From assembly GCF_021347895.1 (NCBI RefSeq), contig NC_067135.1, positions 24,315,847-24,379,846 of the forward strand: 64,000 nucleotides of DNA. Reading direction: 5' to 3'. Below the pieces are notes generated by a model. It was not told the origin of the DNA and ran no database searches. It saw nothing but the letters and a program-made list of their open reading frames with translations. Numbering within the stretch: the first letter of the stretch is position 1; each line of letters starts with the position of its first letter. This document shows, in pieces, positions 47,828 through 58,600 of the stretch. The translations under genes were made by a program, and so were the position numbers. This DNA comes from Acanthochromis polyacanthus. Lineage: Eukaryota > Chordata > Actinopteri > Pomacentridae.

Positions 47828-48454
47828 CTGGAATGACCCTTTATCTACTTCACAATGAAGACAGGTTCTATTTAGTGATGTTTAGGTTCAACAAGCCTGG
47901 CAATAATCATATGTGAGTGTGGATGGAGAAACTGAACCCAACTGATGAATGAATTTGGTCATTTGATAGATTGATAGCTAAGGGGGCAATTAGTTGTTCA
48001 CACAGAGCAAGATGGTCTGGACAATATTTTCCCCCAATAAACAAAATCATGATTTAAAAACTGCATTTTGTGTTTTCTTGAGTTGTGTTTGTCTAATATA
48101 AAATTTAGTTTGATGATATGGAACATTTAAATGTGACAAATTTGCAAAAATAGAAGATTTCTGTAGGGGTGCTAACTTAAAGTAGATTTCCCTCAAAATT
48201 TTGAACATTTGAGAGGAATCAAATGATTCCAGTAGTTGTAACTTCAATCTGTGATTTCAATATCACTTTTTAACTCAATTTAGATAAACTTGATTCAATA
48301 ATACATTTAAAATGTTTATTTTTTTCAGTGTACATTAACATTAAATTTAAAAGATCGTTTCCCCACACTGGTTTGTAATGGTGCAACAAAATGTTCTTGG
48401 AGGTTTTAATGCTGAAATATTGAAATGTGACAAACATGCAAAAACAGAAGGTTT
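47828..48454 (+). repeat. Right arm of gene-less unit, Tc1-type segment
   Basis: Starts with CTTTATCTACTTCACAATGA, the 5' end of the Tc1 relic in reverse, and continues through the Tc1 terminus into arm sequence (AAATAGAAGATTTCTGTAGG near 48147). It is interrupted by foldback element 2. Confidence 0.65.
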
Positions 48455-49657
48455 ATGGACAAGGTACGTTTTATCCGTTTGATTCCCGGCTGTAAAACAC
48501 ACAAGCAGAAACAAAAAAACAAGCCGTTTTTTCGTTTTTTCGTTTTGAGCAAAAAACAAAAAAAGCAGGAAACGGTTCGTTTTTTCGTTTTTTCGTTTTG
48601 AACAAAAAACAAAAAAACAGGAAACGGTTCGTTTTTTCGTTTTTTCGTTTTCACCCCCAAAATGAAAATATGACTCCATATTTCGTTTCATTGGTGGGCG
48701 GGGCTTCGGAGCCTGCCGGTGCACAATAAAGCTCCTGCCCATCACAATAAAGCTTTTGCGCTGGCATTCATAGACAGACTGACTTTCATTGTATTGCCTG
48801 CCCCCACTGCACTTCCCCTAACTCTAAATCAAAGCAAGTCGTGTACACAGTAATGGCAGTCATAACCAGTGGTGTCGTCTAGTTTTTTCTAGTGTGTATA
48901 CTCCAACCTCATAAACCAAAGCCAGGTCAGGTCAACGCTGCTCGGGGTATTGTGCAGCGAGAAATACGGCCGCCGTCTTGGTCCGGTCAGCCGCTCCACT
49001 CAGCGCTGTTTGACAGCGCATTTAATCCATCTTAACTCTGAAAATTAAAATGATTTCCACGCGTTTTTTATTTTTTTTTGCTGCAAACGTCATACATGTA
49101 GCTATGATCAGTGATGTAGTCTACGTGATACGCAGGTATACACCCCACCACTAGAAAATTTTCCAAATTTCTGTTTACCCACTTAAAAATGCGCAAAGAT
49201 ACGTATACCCAGGGGTGTAAACACGCTGGTATACGCCTTATACCCACTAGAAAAGGTCCCGAATTTCCATATAACCACTTAAAAATGCGCAAACACATGT
49301 ATTAGTATGTTTTTTTGACATAACGTTCACTTTTCTCTGTGTCAGGAAGCGGTGAAGCTGTATGGGACGGGGGAAGGTGTCTGGCTGAGAACAGGGCTCA
49401 CTAAAGGCCGACCGCGGTCCGGATCCGGACCCAGACGCCGTCTATACGGGTGTAAATTTGACAGGTCGCTTCTATTTTACCGGTGCAGGGTGCAGCTTTC
49501 CAGTGTTTATCATTGGTCTATCGGCTCAGAAACGCACAGACCAATTATGTACGAGTTCAGGCATCCCACGTGACGCTACTCAGCCAATGACGTCGCTGAA
49601 TCGCATCGCGGCTCTGCCTTCAAAAAGCAGCTGAGAGATGAGGGACAGAGAGGACAG

Positions 49658-50583
49658 TAGTGATGGAAGTTCAGCTCTTTTCAGAGAGCTTTTGGCACTG
49701 CTTCCAAAGAAAAGCCGGTTCTTTCGGCTCCCAAACGGCTCCTAATTTATTATTCTTTGTAGTCTCATGTTTTTGCCTAACCTGGCAAATATGAATCATT
49801 TGTGTTTTGACAAACTCTTTTTCATTCAGTGTTTTTATGAGAAGCCTTATAATTGACTCATTTTGTACATTTGCTCTGTTACAAAAACAGGTATTCTTGC
49901 TTTTGTTTATTATTTCAACCAAACTTTTTTGCACAAAAAATAAATGAACAAAACTCTGCACATGAACCCACAGAACCAGAACAGAAACAGAACCAGACTC
50001 AGTATTCAAACAGTATAAATGTCCTCAGTACAGGCTGACATTCAGAAAAATCAGATGGCTGAGCTTGGATGGGCTGGTACATTTCTTCTTTCAGTGAATA
50101 TCTGCTGTGTTTCTGAGAAGATTCTCTCAGATGGAAGAAGTTGTCTCTCCTCCATCACCTTCACCAGGTGGGGCAGACTGAGGCCTTGTCCTGCTCCAGC
50201 TCAGTGGGTCGTCTGCTGGTTGGATGAGGGCTTCCTCTAGATATGATCCTCCATTACCACATCAGCTGTAGGATTTCTCCTGAATCATCTCCTGTAGCTC
50301 TTCCATCAAAGAGGCTCCACACAGCAGAAGTTTGAGGTTCCTCCTCCACTTGGTCCTCCAATGGTGGAGGTGTCAGACTGCTGCTCTTATTCTCTGAAGT
50401 TTCTCATCAACAGCTCTGTTGTCACTGAAGGCAAGCTTCTTTAATCTCGGATCCAGTAACATGTTTTCTGCTAGGACAGTGTTAAACTCCATACTCCATT
50501 AAATACGTTAGGAGTCGGCTCTTCAGATTCACTACAAAGCATCGGCTCTGAGAGTCGTATCTTTTGTGCCTTATACATCTCTA
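49658..50583. mobile_element. Non-autonomous hAT element, 8-bp target duplication
   Basis: The ends TAGTGATGGAAG and CTTATACATCTCTA are imperfect inverted repeats. GAGGACAG flanks it at 49650-49657 and 50584-50591. Subterminal GGCTC/GAGCC motifs are repeated near both ends. It is nested in the loop of foldback element 2. Confidence 0.8.
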
Positions 50584-51281
50584 GAGGACAGACTGTGGTC
50601 ACATGCTGACCATGTTTGGCTCAGCAAACAGCTGTAAGGCAGCTTTCTCAACTATGAACATAATCAAAATATGTTTTGAGAACGGCTCAAACAAGCAGCA
50701 GCTCAGCTCTCCCATTAAGCTGCAGAGATATTAGGGGAGTGATATGAGACAGACAAAAATGTAAAAGTGTTCAAATGTTTACATTTATGAGATTTATGTA
50801 TTGTTAAAGATGTATAGAAGTTGATTCAGGTTGTTCAGTCATGCTTTTTTAAGTTCTGCACTTTATTCTAAGATATACAGTTACATAAAAGTTATTTATT
50901 AATAAATGTCAAAATGTTTTTGAACCGTACTGAATTTATTTGACGGTCAGTTTTTGATTACAGGCAGACTCTAATAAAACTACCAGGTTACATCAGCATA
51001 CGTATATCACAGTAACTCAAGTTAGACATTATGATGTTCTGGACCTTTGCTGACGGGACCTCTCTGAATTTTAGCTGAATACCCCTGGCTTAGAAGAAGA
51101 GGGACATGAGTCTAGAACTTCTAATGACCCAACATCAGTCAGTGGAGAAAAAATAAGAATAAGAAAGCAAAGCTAAATGAAACTATTTCAGTGTTTTAAT
51201 AAGCCTGTTGCTTGTCCTGTGAATACTGCCACTTTAGGGAACACTACAGCTGGAGCTAAGGTTAACGTTTAGGAAAGGGAG

Positions 51282-51395
51282 CCTGATGAAGAGGAAACAT
51301 CAGCTCTACCTGATGAAGAGGAAACATCAGGTCTACCTGATGAAGAGGAAACATCAGGTCTACCTGATGAAGAGGAAACATCAGGTCTACCTGAT
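51282..51395. repeat. 27-bp minisatellite, four copies
   Basis: The unit CCTGATGAAGAGGAAACATC plus AGGTCTA is repeated four times with almost no divergence. The length is a multiple of three and one frame reads PDEEETSGL, but a stop lies just upstream and there is no start. Confidence 0.85.
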
Positions 51396-51470
51396 GGCAG
51401 GAGGAGGAGCTGCTGACGCTATAATGTCTATAAGTATCTAATTGGTAGTTTGAAATAAAGGAGCTGCTGC

Positions 51471-51472
<2 letters not shown>

Positions 51473-51508
<36 letters not shown>
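51473..51508. repeat. (GT)n microsatellite
   Basis: About 17 GT units followed by GCGCGG, at the edge of the right arm of foldback element 2. Confidence 0.9.
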
Positions 51509-51512
<4 letters not shown>

Positions 51513-52008
51513 GACATGTGAGTGCACGCGCACATATATGAGAACCTGACCTGGCTTTGGTTTATGAGGTTGGAGTATACACACTAGAAAAAACTAGACT
51601 ACACCACTGGTTATGACTGCCATTACTGTGTACACGACTTGCTTTGATTTAGAGTTAGGGGAAGTGCAGTGGGGGCAGGCAATACAATGAAAGTCAGTCT
51701 GTCTATGAATGCCAGCGCAAGAGCTTTATTGTGATGGGCAGGAGCTTTATTGTGCACTGGCAGGCTCCGAAGCCCCGCCCACCAATGAAACGAAATATGG
51801 AGTCATATTTTCATTTTGGGGGTGAAAACGAAAAAACGAAAAAACGAACCGTTTCCTGTTTTTTTGTTTTTTGTTCAAAACAAAAAAACAAACCGTTTCC
51901 TGCTTTTTTTGTTTTTTGCTCAAAACGAAAAAATGAAAAAACGGCTTGATTTTTTGTTTCTGCTTGTGTCTTTTATAGCCGGGAATCAAACGGATAAAAC
52001 GTACCTTG

Positions 52009-52250
52009 TCCCTTGTCCCAGTTGAACTGGTTTGCCAGTTTCGGTGAATGTGCAAATAAATGCTCCTTTACTCTCTGGCACTATGACGTTTCTTCAAACT
52101 TTTCAGTTTTCTTTGATTGAGATCACAAAAAACACCAAGTATAAATGCAAAGCTTCATTTTAGCATTTTGCATTTGCAGAAAGCAAACAGGAATGTTGGA
52201 AAAATTGTAATTTAAAACTAACTGTCCTTCATTGATCTGACCGTTTTAGG
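52009..52250 (+). repeat. Right arm of gene-less unit, continued
   Basis: GAACTGGTTTGCCAGTTTCG onward matches the arms near 3170 and 63962. It ends at the 8-base target site of foldback element 3. Confidence 0.65.
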
Positions 52251-53277
52251 TCAGGGGCCAAAAGTATAATCTGTTTTTCTGACCAAACCAACAAACGGAC
52301 AAGGGAAAAACAGCTCAATTTTCGTTTTTTCGTTTTCAACCAAAAATGAAAAAACGTTTTTTTCTTTCTCAATTCAAAACCAAAAACGAAACCAACACAA
52401 GCAAATTACGGCCGAATTTCGATTTTTGAATTTCATTTTTCCGTTTTTTCGTTTCAGGTCTCAAAACGAAAAAACGGAAGCACGTGACCCCTGACCGTCA
52501 CGGGTCAAATGGACTCCCTACCAAAAGAAAAGCCTTACTGATAAATGGGTAATGAAAGATAAATTACGTTAAATAGCGTTTTTATTTTTGCACAGTATTT
52601 ATTAAATACACTACTAGGCTTGTGATAATGTTAGCTACCGAGCCCCTAAGGTGCCACGGACGAAAAAAAAATATAACTTGTGCTCACGAGATACTATTCG
52701 TGCGCACGAGATACGAAAGCGTGCTCACGAGATACATATTCGTGCTCACGTTTAAGTTAAAACGTGAGCACGATATGTTAAAGTGTGTGCACGCTTTAAG
52801 ATAAAACGTCAGCCGGCGGGAGGAGGACTCAGATTTGGTAAATATCCCTGTGCGCACTGACCGTGCGGAGCCCTCTGCGGAGCTGTTCATGGTCCTGAAT
52901 GCTATAGGTGCAGAGGAATATACCACCGAGGCAGGTATGGAAGCAATAAAGGGAATTTATTGTAGACAACGTAATATGGAGGCAGGTGGGTCTGAGGTGA
53001 GAGGGGAGTGAACCTGGAGATGAGTTCGGTTCCGAGGATGGTGAGCCGGGGATCGGCGGCCGTCTTCGGTCCGGTGGAGGGGGATGAGTGTGGCGGCTGA
53101 TGGTATTTGGATCCCTGGCGGCAACGGAGTTGGATTGGGGCGGAGATCCAGGAGGATTGGTGCCGGCAGGACGGAGCGGGCAGACGTAGATGATCCAGGC
53201 AGGGAGGAACGACGAACCAGCTGAACGGAGATGGAGGCTTTCTAGGGGGGCACGGAGTACCGGAATTAGGAGGGGAT

Positions 53278-53318
53278 TCAGGGGGTTTCACGGCCTCTGG
53301 AGGATTCGGTGACAGGGA

Positions 53319-53350
<32 letters not shown>

Positions 53351-54102
53351 TCGACGTCGATGGAGAAGTCTGTACTCGAACCCGCCACTGCAGGCGGGGG
53401 GCCCGATGGTGCGTCCGTGGGCTCTACAGAAGGAGCAGCTACAACATCCGGATCAGCAGCCTGTGCGTAATTACGCACGGGCGCATTGCCATCCACTCGC
53501 TCTGGACATGCCCTGATTAAATGTCCCTCTGCACCGCACCCAAAACACTTCATAGTCTCTGATGTAGCGAAAACCATGTAGTTGAAGCCATCTATATTGA
53601 AACTAAATGAAACATTAAGATCAGATTCATTGTCCCGTAGTACCATCAGCGTTTGTCTGCGATGACAGATGACGTGCTTGAGGAGCGGGGATTTACAGCC
53701 CAGCGACAGCATCTTTATTGGAGACACAACTTGACCAAAACGGGATAGTTCTTTCACTAAAATGTCATTTCTAATGAACGGTGGAGCATTGGAGATGATG
53801 ATTCGCTTAGCAGGACTCACCAACGGAAGCACAGGTGTGTATGTGCCCTGGATATCAGCGCCTTTTTCCACCGCTTCCGCAACTTTCTCTGTGCTGGACA
53901 AGAAAATCACAATCGCTCCATTCATCCGGGAGGCTGATTTGACATTGTTATATCCAATCTCCTTTCCCACGGCGAGGGCGGCTTCCTCCACTGAACAGTT
54001 ACCGCTAGGAACTAGCTTGACAGCGTGCCGGCGTGTCAGCTGTTCAAAGTCACTCACACCGGCCGGCACAGGCATGATGCTCACCCGGCGGCCAGCGCAC
54101 AC
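53278..54102 (-). CDS. Zinc-knuckle (CCHC) retrotransposon ORF1-like protein
   Basis: The open frame of 274 residues has no stops. Residues about 90-150 (KRIIISNAPPFIRNDILVKE and following) have the look of an RNA-binding fold seen in LINE ORF1 proteins. A CCHC knuckle, CFGCGAEGHLIRAC, lies at about 186-199, and a low-complexity Pro/Ala/Ser-rich tail follows, ending in an SLSLSLS run encoded by a (GA)n tract (53331-53350). CCHC knuckles bind single-stranded nucleic acid. This type is common in ORF1 of fish Tx1/L1-like LINEs. No reverse transcriptase accompanies it here, so it is either a LINE fragment caught in the foldback element or cargo of that element. Met1 and Met10 (MPVPAGVSDF) are both possible starts. 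Confidence 0.7.
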
Positions 54103-54228
54103 CTACACAGGTAAGGTCCACTAGGCACAACGGGTGAGGAAAGTCAGTATATCCCAAAAAAATATTTATTTTTCTCCTCACAAAACCATACTCTCTCAAA
54201 AGACACCCGACCGGAACCGGGAGAGAGA

Positions 54229-54250
54229 GGGGGGGGGGGGGGGGGGGGGG
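54229..54250. repeat. Poly-G tract (about 22 G)
   Basis: Uninterrupted G run preceded by GAGAGA. It could form a G-quadruplex. It lies just upstream of the zinc-knuckle frame. Confidence 0.9.
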
Positions 54251-55078
54251 AGAGAAGTGGGGAAAAGATGGGGAAAATGTATTTGGATGCCAGATAGGAA
54301 ACGGGGAGAAGAGAGGGTTCTGACAGAAACTGTCACGCCCCTCTGGCTGCAGCGAGCTGGCTCATCAGAAGCGCAGCCGGGTAAAATTAACAATCAGCGC
54401 TCCCATAAAGCCTGGCGCTCTCCACCACTTCAACGCTGCATGATTGATTGAAGGAACCTCTCCGCTGCTCATCTACGTCTGCCTGCTCCGTCCTGCCGGC
54501 ACCAATCCTCCTGGATCTCCGCCCCAATCCAACTCCGTTGCCGCCAGGGATCCAAATACCATCAGCCGCCACACTCATCCCCCTCCACCGGACCGAAGAC
54601 GGCCGCCGATCCCCGGCTCACCATCCTCGGAACCGAACTCATCTCCAGGTTCACTCCCCTCTCACCTCAGACCCACCTGCCTCCATATTACGTTGTCTAC
54701 AATAAATTCCCTTTATTGCTTCCATACCTGCCTCGGTGGTGTATTCCTCTGCACCTATAGCATTCAGGACCATGAACAGCTCCGCAGAGGGCTCCGCACG
54801 GTCAGTGCGCACAGGGATATTTACCAAATCTGAGTCCTCCTCCCGCCGGCTGACGTTTTATCTTAAAGCGTGCACACACTTTAACATATCGTGCTCACGT
54901 TTTAACTTAAACGTGAGCACGAATACGTATCTCGTGAGCACGCTTTCGTATCTCGTGCGCACGAATAGTATCTCGTGAGCACGAGTTATATTTTTTTTTC
55001 GTCCGTGGCACCTTAGGGGCTCCGTAGTTAGCAAATAATAATAATTATTATTATTAACAACAATACTACTACTACTAC

Positions 55079-55114
<36 letters not shown>

Positions 55115-55451
55115 TACAGGTCTGCTGCCTGGCCTGGATACATTTAATGCGCGGACGCGAGATCGTTAAATGTTCACCTTTGCGATAAGTGTGACATCAA
55201 CCGGCACTCCGGTTGATGCTATGTCTGTTGAACATAAAATACGTGGGTCATTTTAACTTTGTGACATGTCAGCTGCATGGCGTGTGCTGATGAGAAACTC
55301 AGTCGTCCGGGAGGAGCTTGGAGTAGAACTGCTGCTCCTTCATGCCCCTTTACGCGTTGAGAACAGCTGGATGAGGCAGCTCGAAAAGAACCGTTTCCCT
55401 TAACTTACTAGGCTACCATTCAGACAGTTTTTCCCTGTAATATTATTACGA

Positions 55452-55850
55452 TTACAAAGGACTACATTTAAACTTTCGCATTGATCTGGGCAGCAGTGTT
55501 CTCCACGCCGTCTCTCTCTCTTTTGCAGCTGCAGCGGTGTTGCACTTCTTTCTAAAAACGTGTTCAAACTCGCCATATGAGCGCGTTAAAAACTTCCAGT
55601 TCAAAAACGCAGACTTTCGCTTCCCCGTTTCCATGGTGACTCGTCGAATCGGGGTTCCATGCTGTCTTTTCAGAGTTGCGGTGCACGCGCTTATCTCCGG
55701 GTCAAACTACTCCGAGTTGATTAAACCAACTCAAATCAGCCGTTGTGAAACCGAAAACTCAGAGTTTTCTATCTCAGAGAAGATCAACTAAGAGTTGAGG
55801 ATGAAACTCAGAGTTTCTTGAACCTGCTTCGTGAAACAGGCCCCTGGATG
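55452..55850 (-). mobile_element. PIF/Harbinger-like 5' fragment
   Basis: The minus strand starts with GGGGCCTGTTTCACGAAGCA, a common fish Harbinger-type terminus, and includes a 60-residue frame (55452-55634) reading METGKRKSAF and later ETAWRTLL, resembling the decayed Myb/SANT-like protein of such elements. It forms the loop of foldback element 3 and may be the origin of that element's core. Confidence 0.5.
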
Positions 55851-56511
55851 ACCGAGTTTCTCATCAGCACACGCCATGCAGCTGACATGTCACAAAGTTA
55901 AAATGAGCCACGTATTTTATGATCAACAGACATAGCATCAACCGGAGTGCCGGTTGATGTCACACTTATCGCAAAGGTGAACATTTAACGATCTCGCGTC
56001 CGCGCATTAAATGTATCCAGGCCAGGCAGCAGACCTGTAATTATTATTATTATCATTATTATTATTATTAATATTATAGTAGTAGTAGTAGTATTGTTGT
56101 TAATAATAATAATTATTATTATTTTCTAACATTATCACAAGCCTAGTAGTGTATCTAATAAATACTGTGCAAAAATAAAAACGCTTTTTAACGTAATTTA
56201 TCTTTTATTACCCATTTATCAGTAAGGCTTTTCTTTTGGTAGGGAGTCCATTTGACCCGTGACGGTCAGGGGTCATGTGCTTCCATTTTTTCGTTTTGAG
56301 ACCTGAAACGAAAAAACGGAAAATTGAAATTCAAAAAACGAAATTCGGCCGTAATTTGCTTGTGTTGGTTTCGTTTTTGGTTTTGAATTGAGAAAGAAAA
56401 AAAACGTTTTTTCATTTTTGGTTGAAAACGAAAAAAGGAAAATTGAGCCGTTTTTCCCTTTTTCGTTTGTTGGTTTGGTCAGAAAAACAGATTATACTTT
56501 TGGCCCCTGAC

Positions 56512-57046
56512 CGTTTTAGTGACTCTGAAGACGAAGATTTTACACAACAAGCTTTTAACATGCAGCAGCCTATCAAAGACAATGTCAGTTTTTTCCAACT
56601 TTTTGACCTCTTATAAACACATCAGATGTTAATGAGGTGCTCGAAGCTCTGCTAAAATAGACAAATTAGAGAAAAACTTTTTTAAAAATGAGAAAATTTT
56701 TGTGTATCTGAACTTTTCCTTCCCATGAATCATGTGACAACCTCTCACATTTATCTGTGTATAAACCCGACATGCTGATGCTTCATTATTAACATAAACA
56801 CTGATCAGGTGAAGTGAATAACACTGATTATCTCTTCATCATGGATCTTGTTAGTGGGTTGGATATATCAGGCAACAAGTGAACATTTTGTCCTCAAGGT
56901 TGATGTTAGAAGCAGGAAAAATGGATAAGTGTGAGGATGTGAGCCAGTTTGACAAGACGACTGAATCAGAGCATCTCCAGAACTGCAGCTCTTGTGGGAT
57001 GTACATGGTCTGCAGTGGTCAGGATCTATCAAAAGCGGTCTCAGTT
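56512..57046 (+). repeat. Right arm of gene-less unit, distal part
   Basis: Inverted copy of 42863-43400: GATTTTACACAACAAGCTTT, then CATTTATCTGTGTATAAACC, then GGTTGGATATATCAGGCAAC, up to the SINE. Confidence 0.7.
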
Positions 57047-57254
57047 GGTGCCCAAATAGCTCAATTGGTCGAGCAGATGACCCATAAAAAGGAGCTATCG
57101 TCTTTGACGCAACGGCCATGGCTTGATTCCAGCTCATGGTCCTTCTCTGACTCCTGAGAGAATCTTATGACTTCTGACTTCTCCCCACATTTCCTGTCTC
57201 CTCTCCACTGTCTACCACAAATTAAAATGCACAAATAAATTAAAAAAATATATA
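57047..57254 (+). repeat. tRNA-derived SINE
   Basis: The A-box-like TAGCTCAATTGG is at 57057-57068 and the B-box-like GGCTTGATTCC at 57120-57130. The SINE ends in an AAATAAATTAAAAAAATATA tail. It is the right-hand, inverted counterpart of 42690-42862. Confidence 0.72.
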
Positions 57255-58600
57255 CCTTCCACAGTTTACACTTGAGATGGGAACCATCAAGGCTACAGTA
57301 TGGCTGCAGTTGGTTCATGGAGCCTCCATCAGTTTTTCTCCTCTGCTCTCATCACTCTGCTCTCTTTCACTTTGTTCCACTGCTCTTCTCAGTCTCATGT
57401 TACTTGTTTTATGTGATGACATAAAACATTCACGTTAGATTATTTACTCTCACATCATATCTGATGACAAGTGTAAACACATTTTTTATCTAAACATCAT
57501 CATGTATGAGTCAGTAAAAGGCTAATGATACCTGACTAGCATCATCTTCATCAGGTGTCTTTCTGTTCTCAGAGAAATATTTGAAAAAACTCATCTGAAA
57601 ATGCAGTCAGCAGTTACATCATTGTGTGTTTAGCTTAATGTAATTAAGAGGAATACAATATTGATATCAATATTATATATTGTCCAGTTAATTCATGAGT
57701 AGCTTGACCTTTTCAAGGGAGAGACTAACCTCAGCTTCTGAAGGTTTAAATATACGGTGGTCACAGACAGGACAAGCTGGAAAGTTACAGCTTCTTGCAA
57801 GTTCACATTCCAAAGTCAAAGAGAGTTTTTGCTCTGCCTCACAGTATATTCCTTTTCCCTAATAAGGTCACAGCAAGCTTCAATGAAACTGTTTATTTAA
57901 GGTGGAAAACCATAACAGTCCTTCCTCTGAGATACCACCAGTGGCTGCATCCCATCACAGCCAACAGAGGAGAAGAAATGACAGGCAGAGTGCTGGAAGT
58001 GTGAGAAAGGAGGGTTCTTTTAACAGGGTGGGGCTCTTGAGGATTGGATGAATCATGTGTCAAGAGATATGGACATATCTGTGCACCAACCAAAGGAGAA
58101 CTGAGTCTAAACCATGGTTCATCTCCACCTCGTAGCCTTTCACATTTCATTATTTGAATTACATGTATACGTCCTCTATCCAATCACGTTTCACCATGCT
58201 GTATAAGATGTTGAGTTCATATCAAACTTGACTCTTTTCTGGGAGGCCGTTCCAAACAGAAGAGGTCCTTGATCAAGATCTTTTGAAACACTGATATTAG
58301 AAAATAAACAGCCTAATTGGAGAGATGTAGTTTGTCTTCTGTCTCAAACAACAAACACATGATCTCACACTGCTAGTCCAGAAACCGGAGACCTGAGGGA
58401 GGACTTCAACATCTGATGGTCCGGTGAGTCGGTTCTGCAGCGATATTCGTTTGTGCACGGAGTATTCTAGATGACTGATGCAGTGAAGTGAGCATCCTGT
58501 GTCCACACACAGCGTACTGAGGGAGAAAGTATGCCAGGCATTAGAGAGATCAATCATTTTACTGTCAGTGAGTTGCAGTGTTTTTAGAAACTATTTAACA
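57255..58600. other. Upstream region of gene 4, no first exon found
   Basis: 57255-58450 is unique to this unit and has no motif-bearing frame. 58450-58545 aligns with the promoter block of units 1 and 2 (GAGCATCCTGTGT; TACTGAGGGAGAAAGTATG), then jumps directly to intron-type sequence. About 250 bases that contain exon 1 and the TATA-like site in the other units are missing. A chance donor-like AGTGAGT lies at 58567. Confidence 0.5.

Larger units (their letters stand above)
48455..52008. mobile_element. Foldback element 2
   Basis: Inverted arms of about 470 bases (48455 to about 48930 and about 51540 to 52008) begin GGACAAGGTACGTTTTATCC and contain runs of CGTTTTTTCG and a segment with GGGCGGGGCTTCGGAGCC. 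The loop, about 2.6 kb, holds imperfect direct repeats at 49125-49300 (TACCCACTTAAAAATGCGCA-type phrases), a hAT element, a minisatellite and a (GT)n tract. No clean target duplication was found. Relative to other units, about 300 bases of host arm are missing here, so insertion or later rearrangement removed flanking DNA. No transposase of its own is visible. Confidence 0.75.
52635..55027. mobile_element. Foldback element 4, nested, with TTAG target duplication
   Basis: The ends are CTACCGAGCCCCTAAGG and CCTTAGGGGCTCCGTAG. TTAG occurs at 52631-52634 and 55028-55031, and the undisturbed site is visible in the mirror arm near 56126. The arms are about 570 bases and nearly identical: the 80-codon frame read in each arm differs at one residue. 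They include repeated motifs of the type GTGCTCACGAGATAC. The loop (about 53200-54440) carries a zinc-knuckle ORF on the minus strand. Confidence 0.88.
52251..56511. mobile_element. Foldback element 3, with a second foldback nested inside
   Basis: The termini GTCAGGGGCCAAAAG and CTTTTGGCCCCTGAC are inverted. CGTTTTAG is duplicated at 52243-52250 and 56512-56519, and removal restores the arm phrase found at 11771-11800. The left arm is 52251-52634 plus 55032 to about 55308, the right arm about 55843-56511, roughly 660 bases each including a (TAA)n tract and a CGTTTTTTCG-rich region. The loop (55310-55842) contains a Harbinger-like fragment. Foldback element 4 sits in the left arm. Confidence 0.88.

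Noticed and set aside
48347..52055. Repeated frames rich in NEKTKKR and FVFCSK
   Set aside because: They are translations of the low-complexity CGTTTTTTCG tracts in the foldback arms.
52684..54978. 80-residue frames repeated on opposite strands (52684-52926 and 54736-54978)
   Set aside because: They are mirror readings of the two arms of foldback element 4, not two genes.
57047..57140. Possible tRNA gene from A-box and B-box matches
   Set aside because: There is no closing acceptor stem or anticodon arm, and the body and A-rich tail repeat elsewhere, so it is a SINE.
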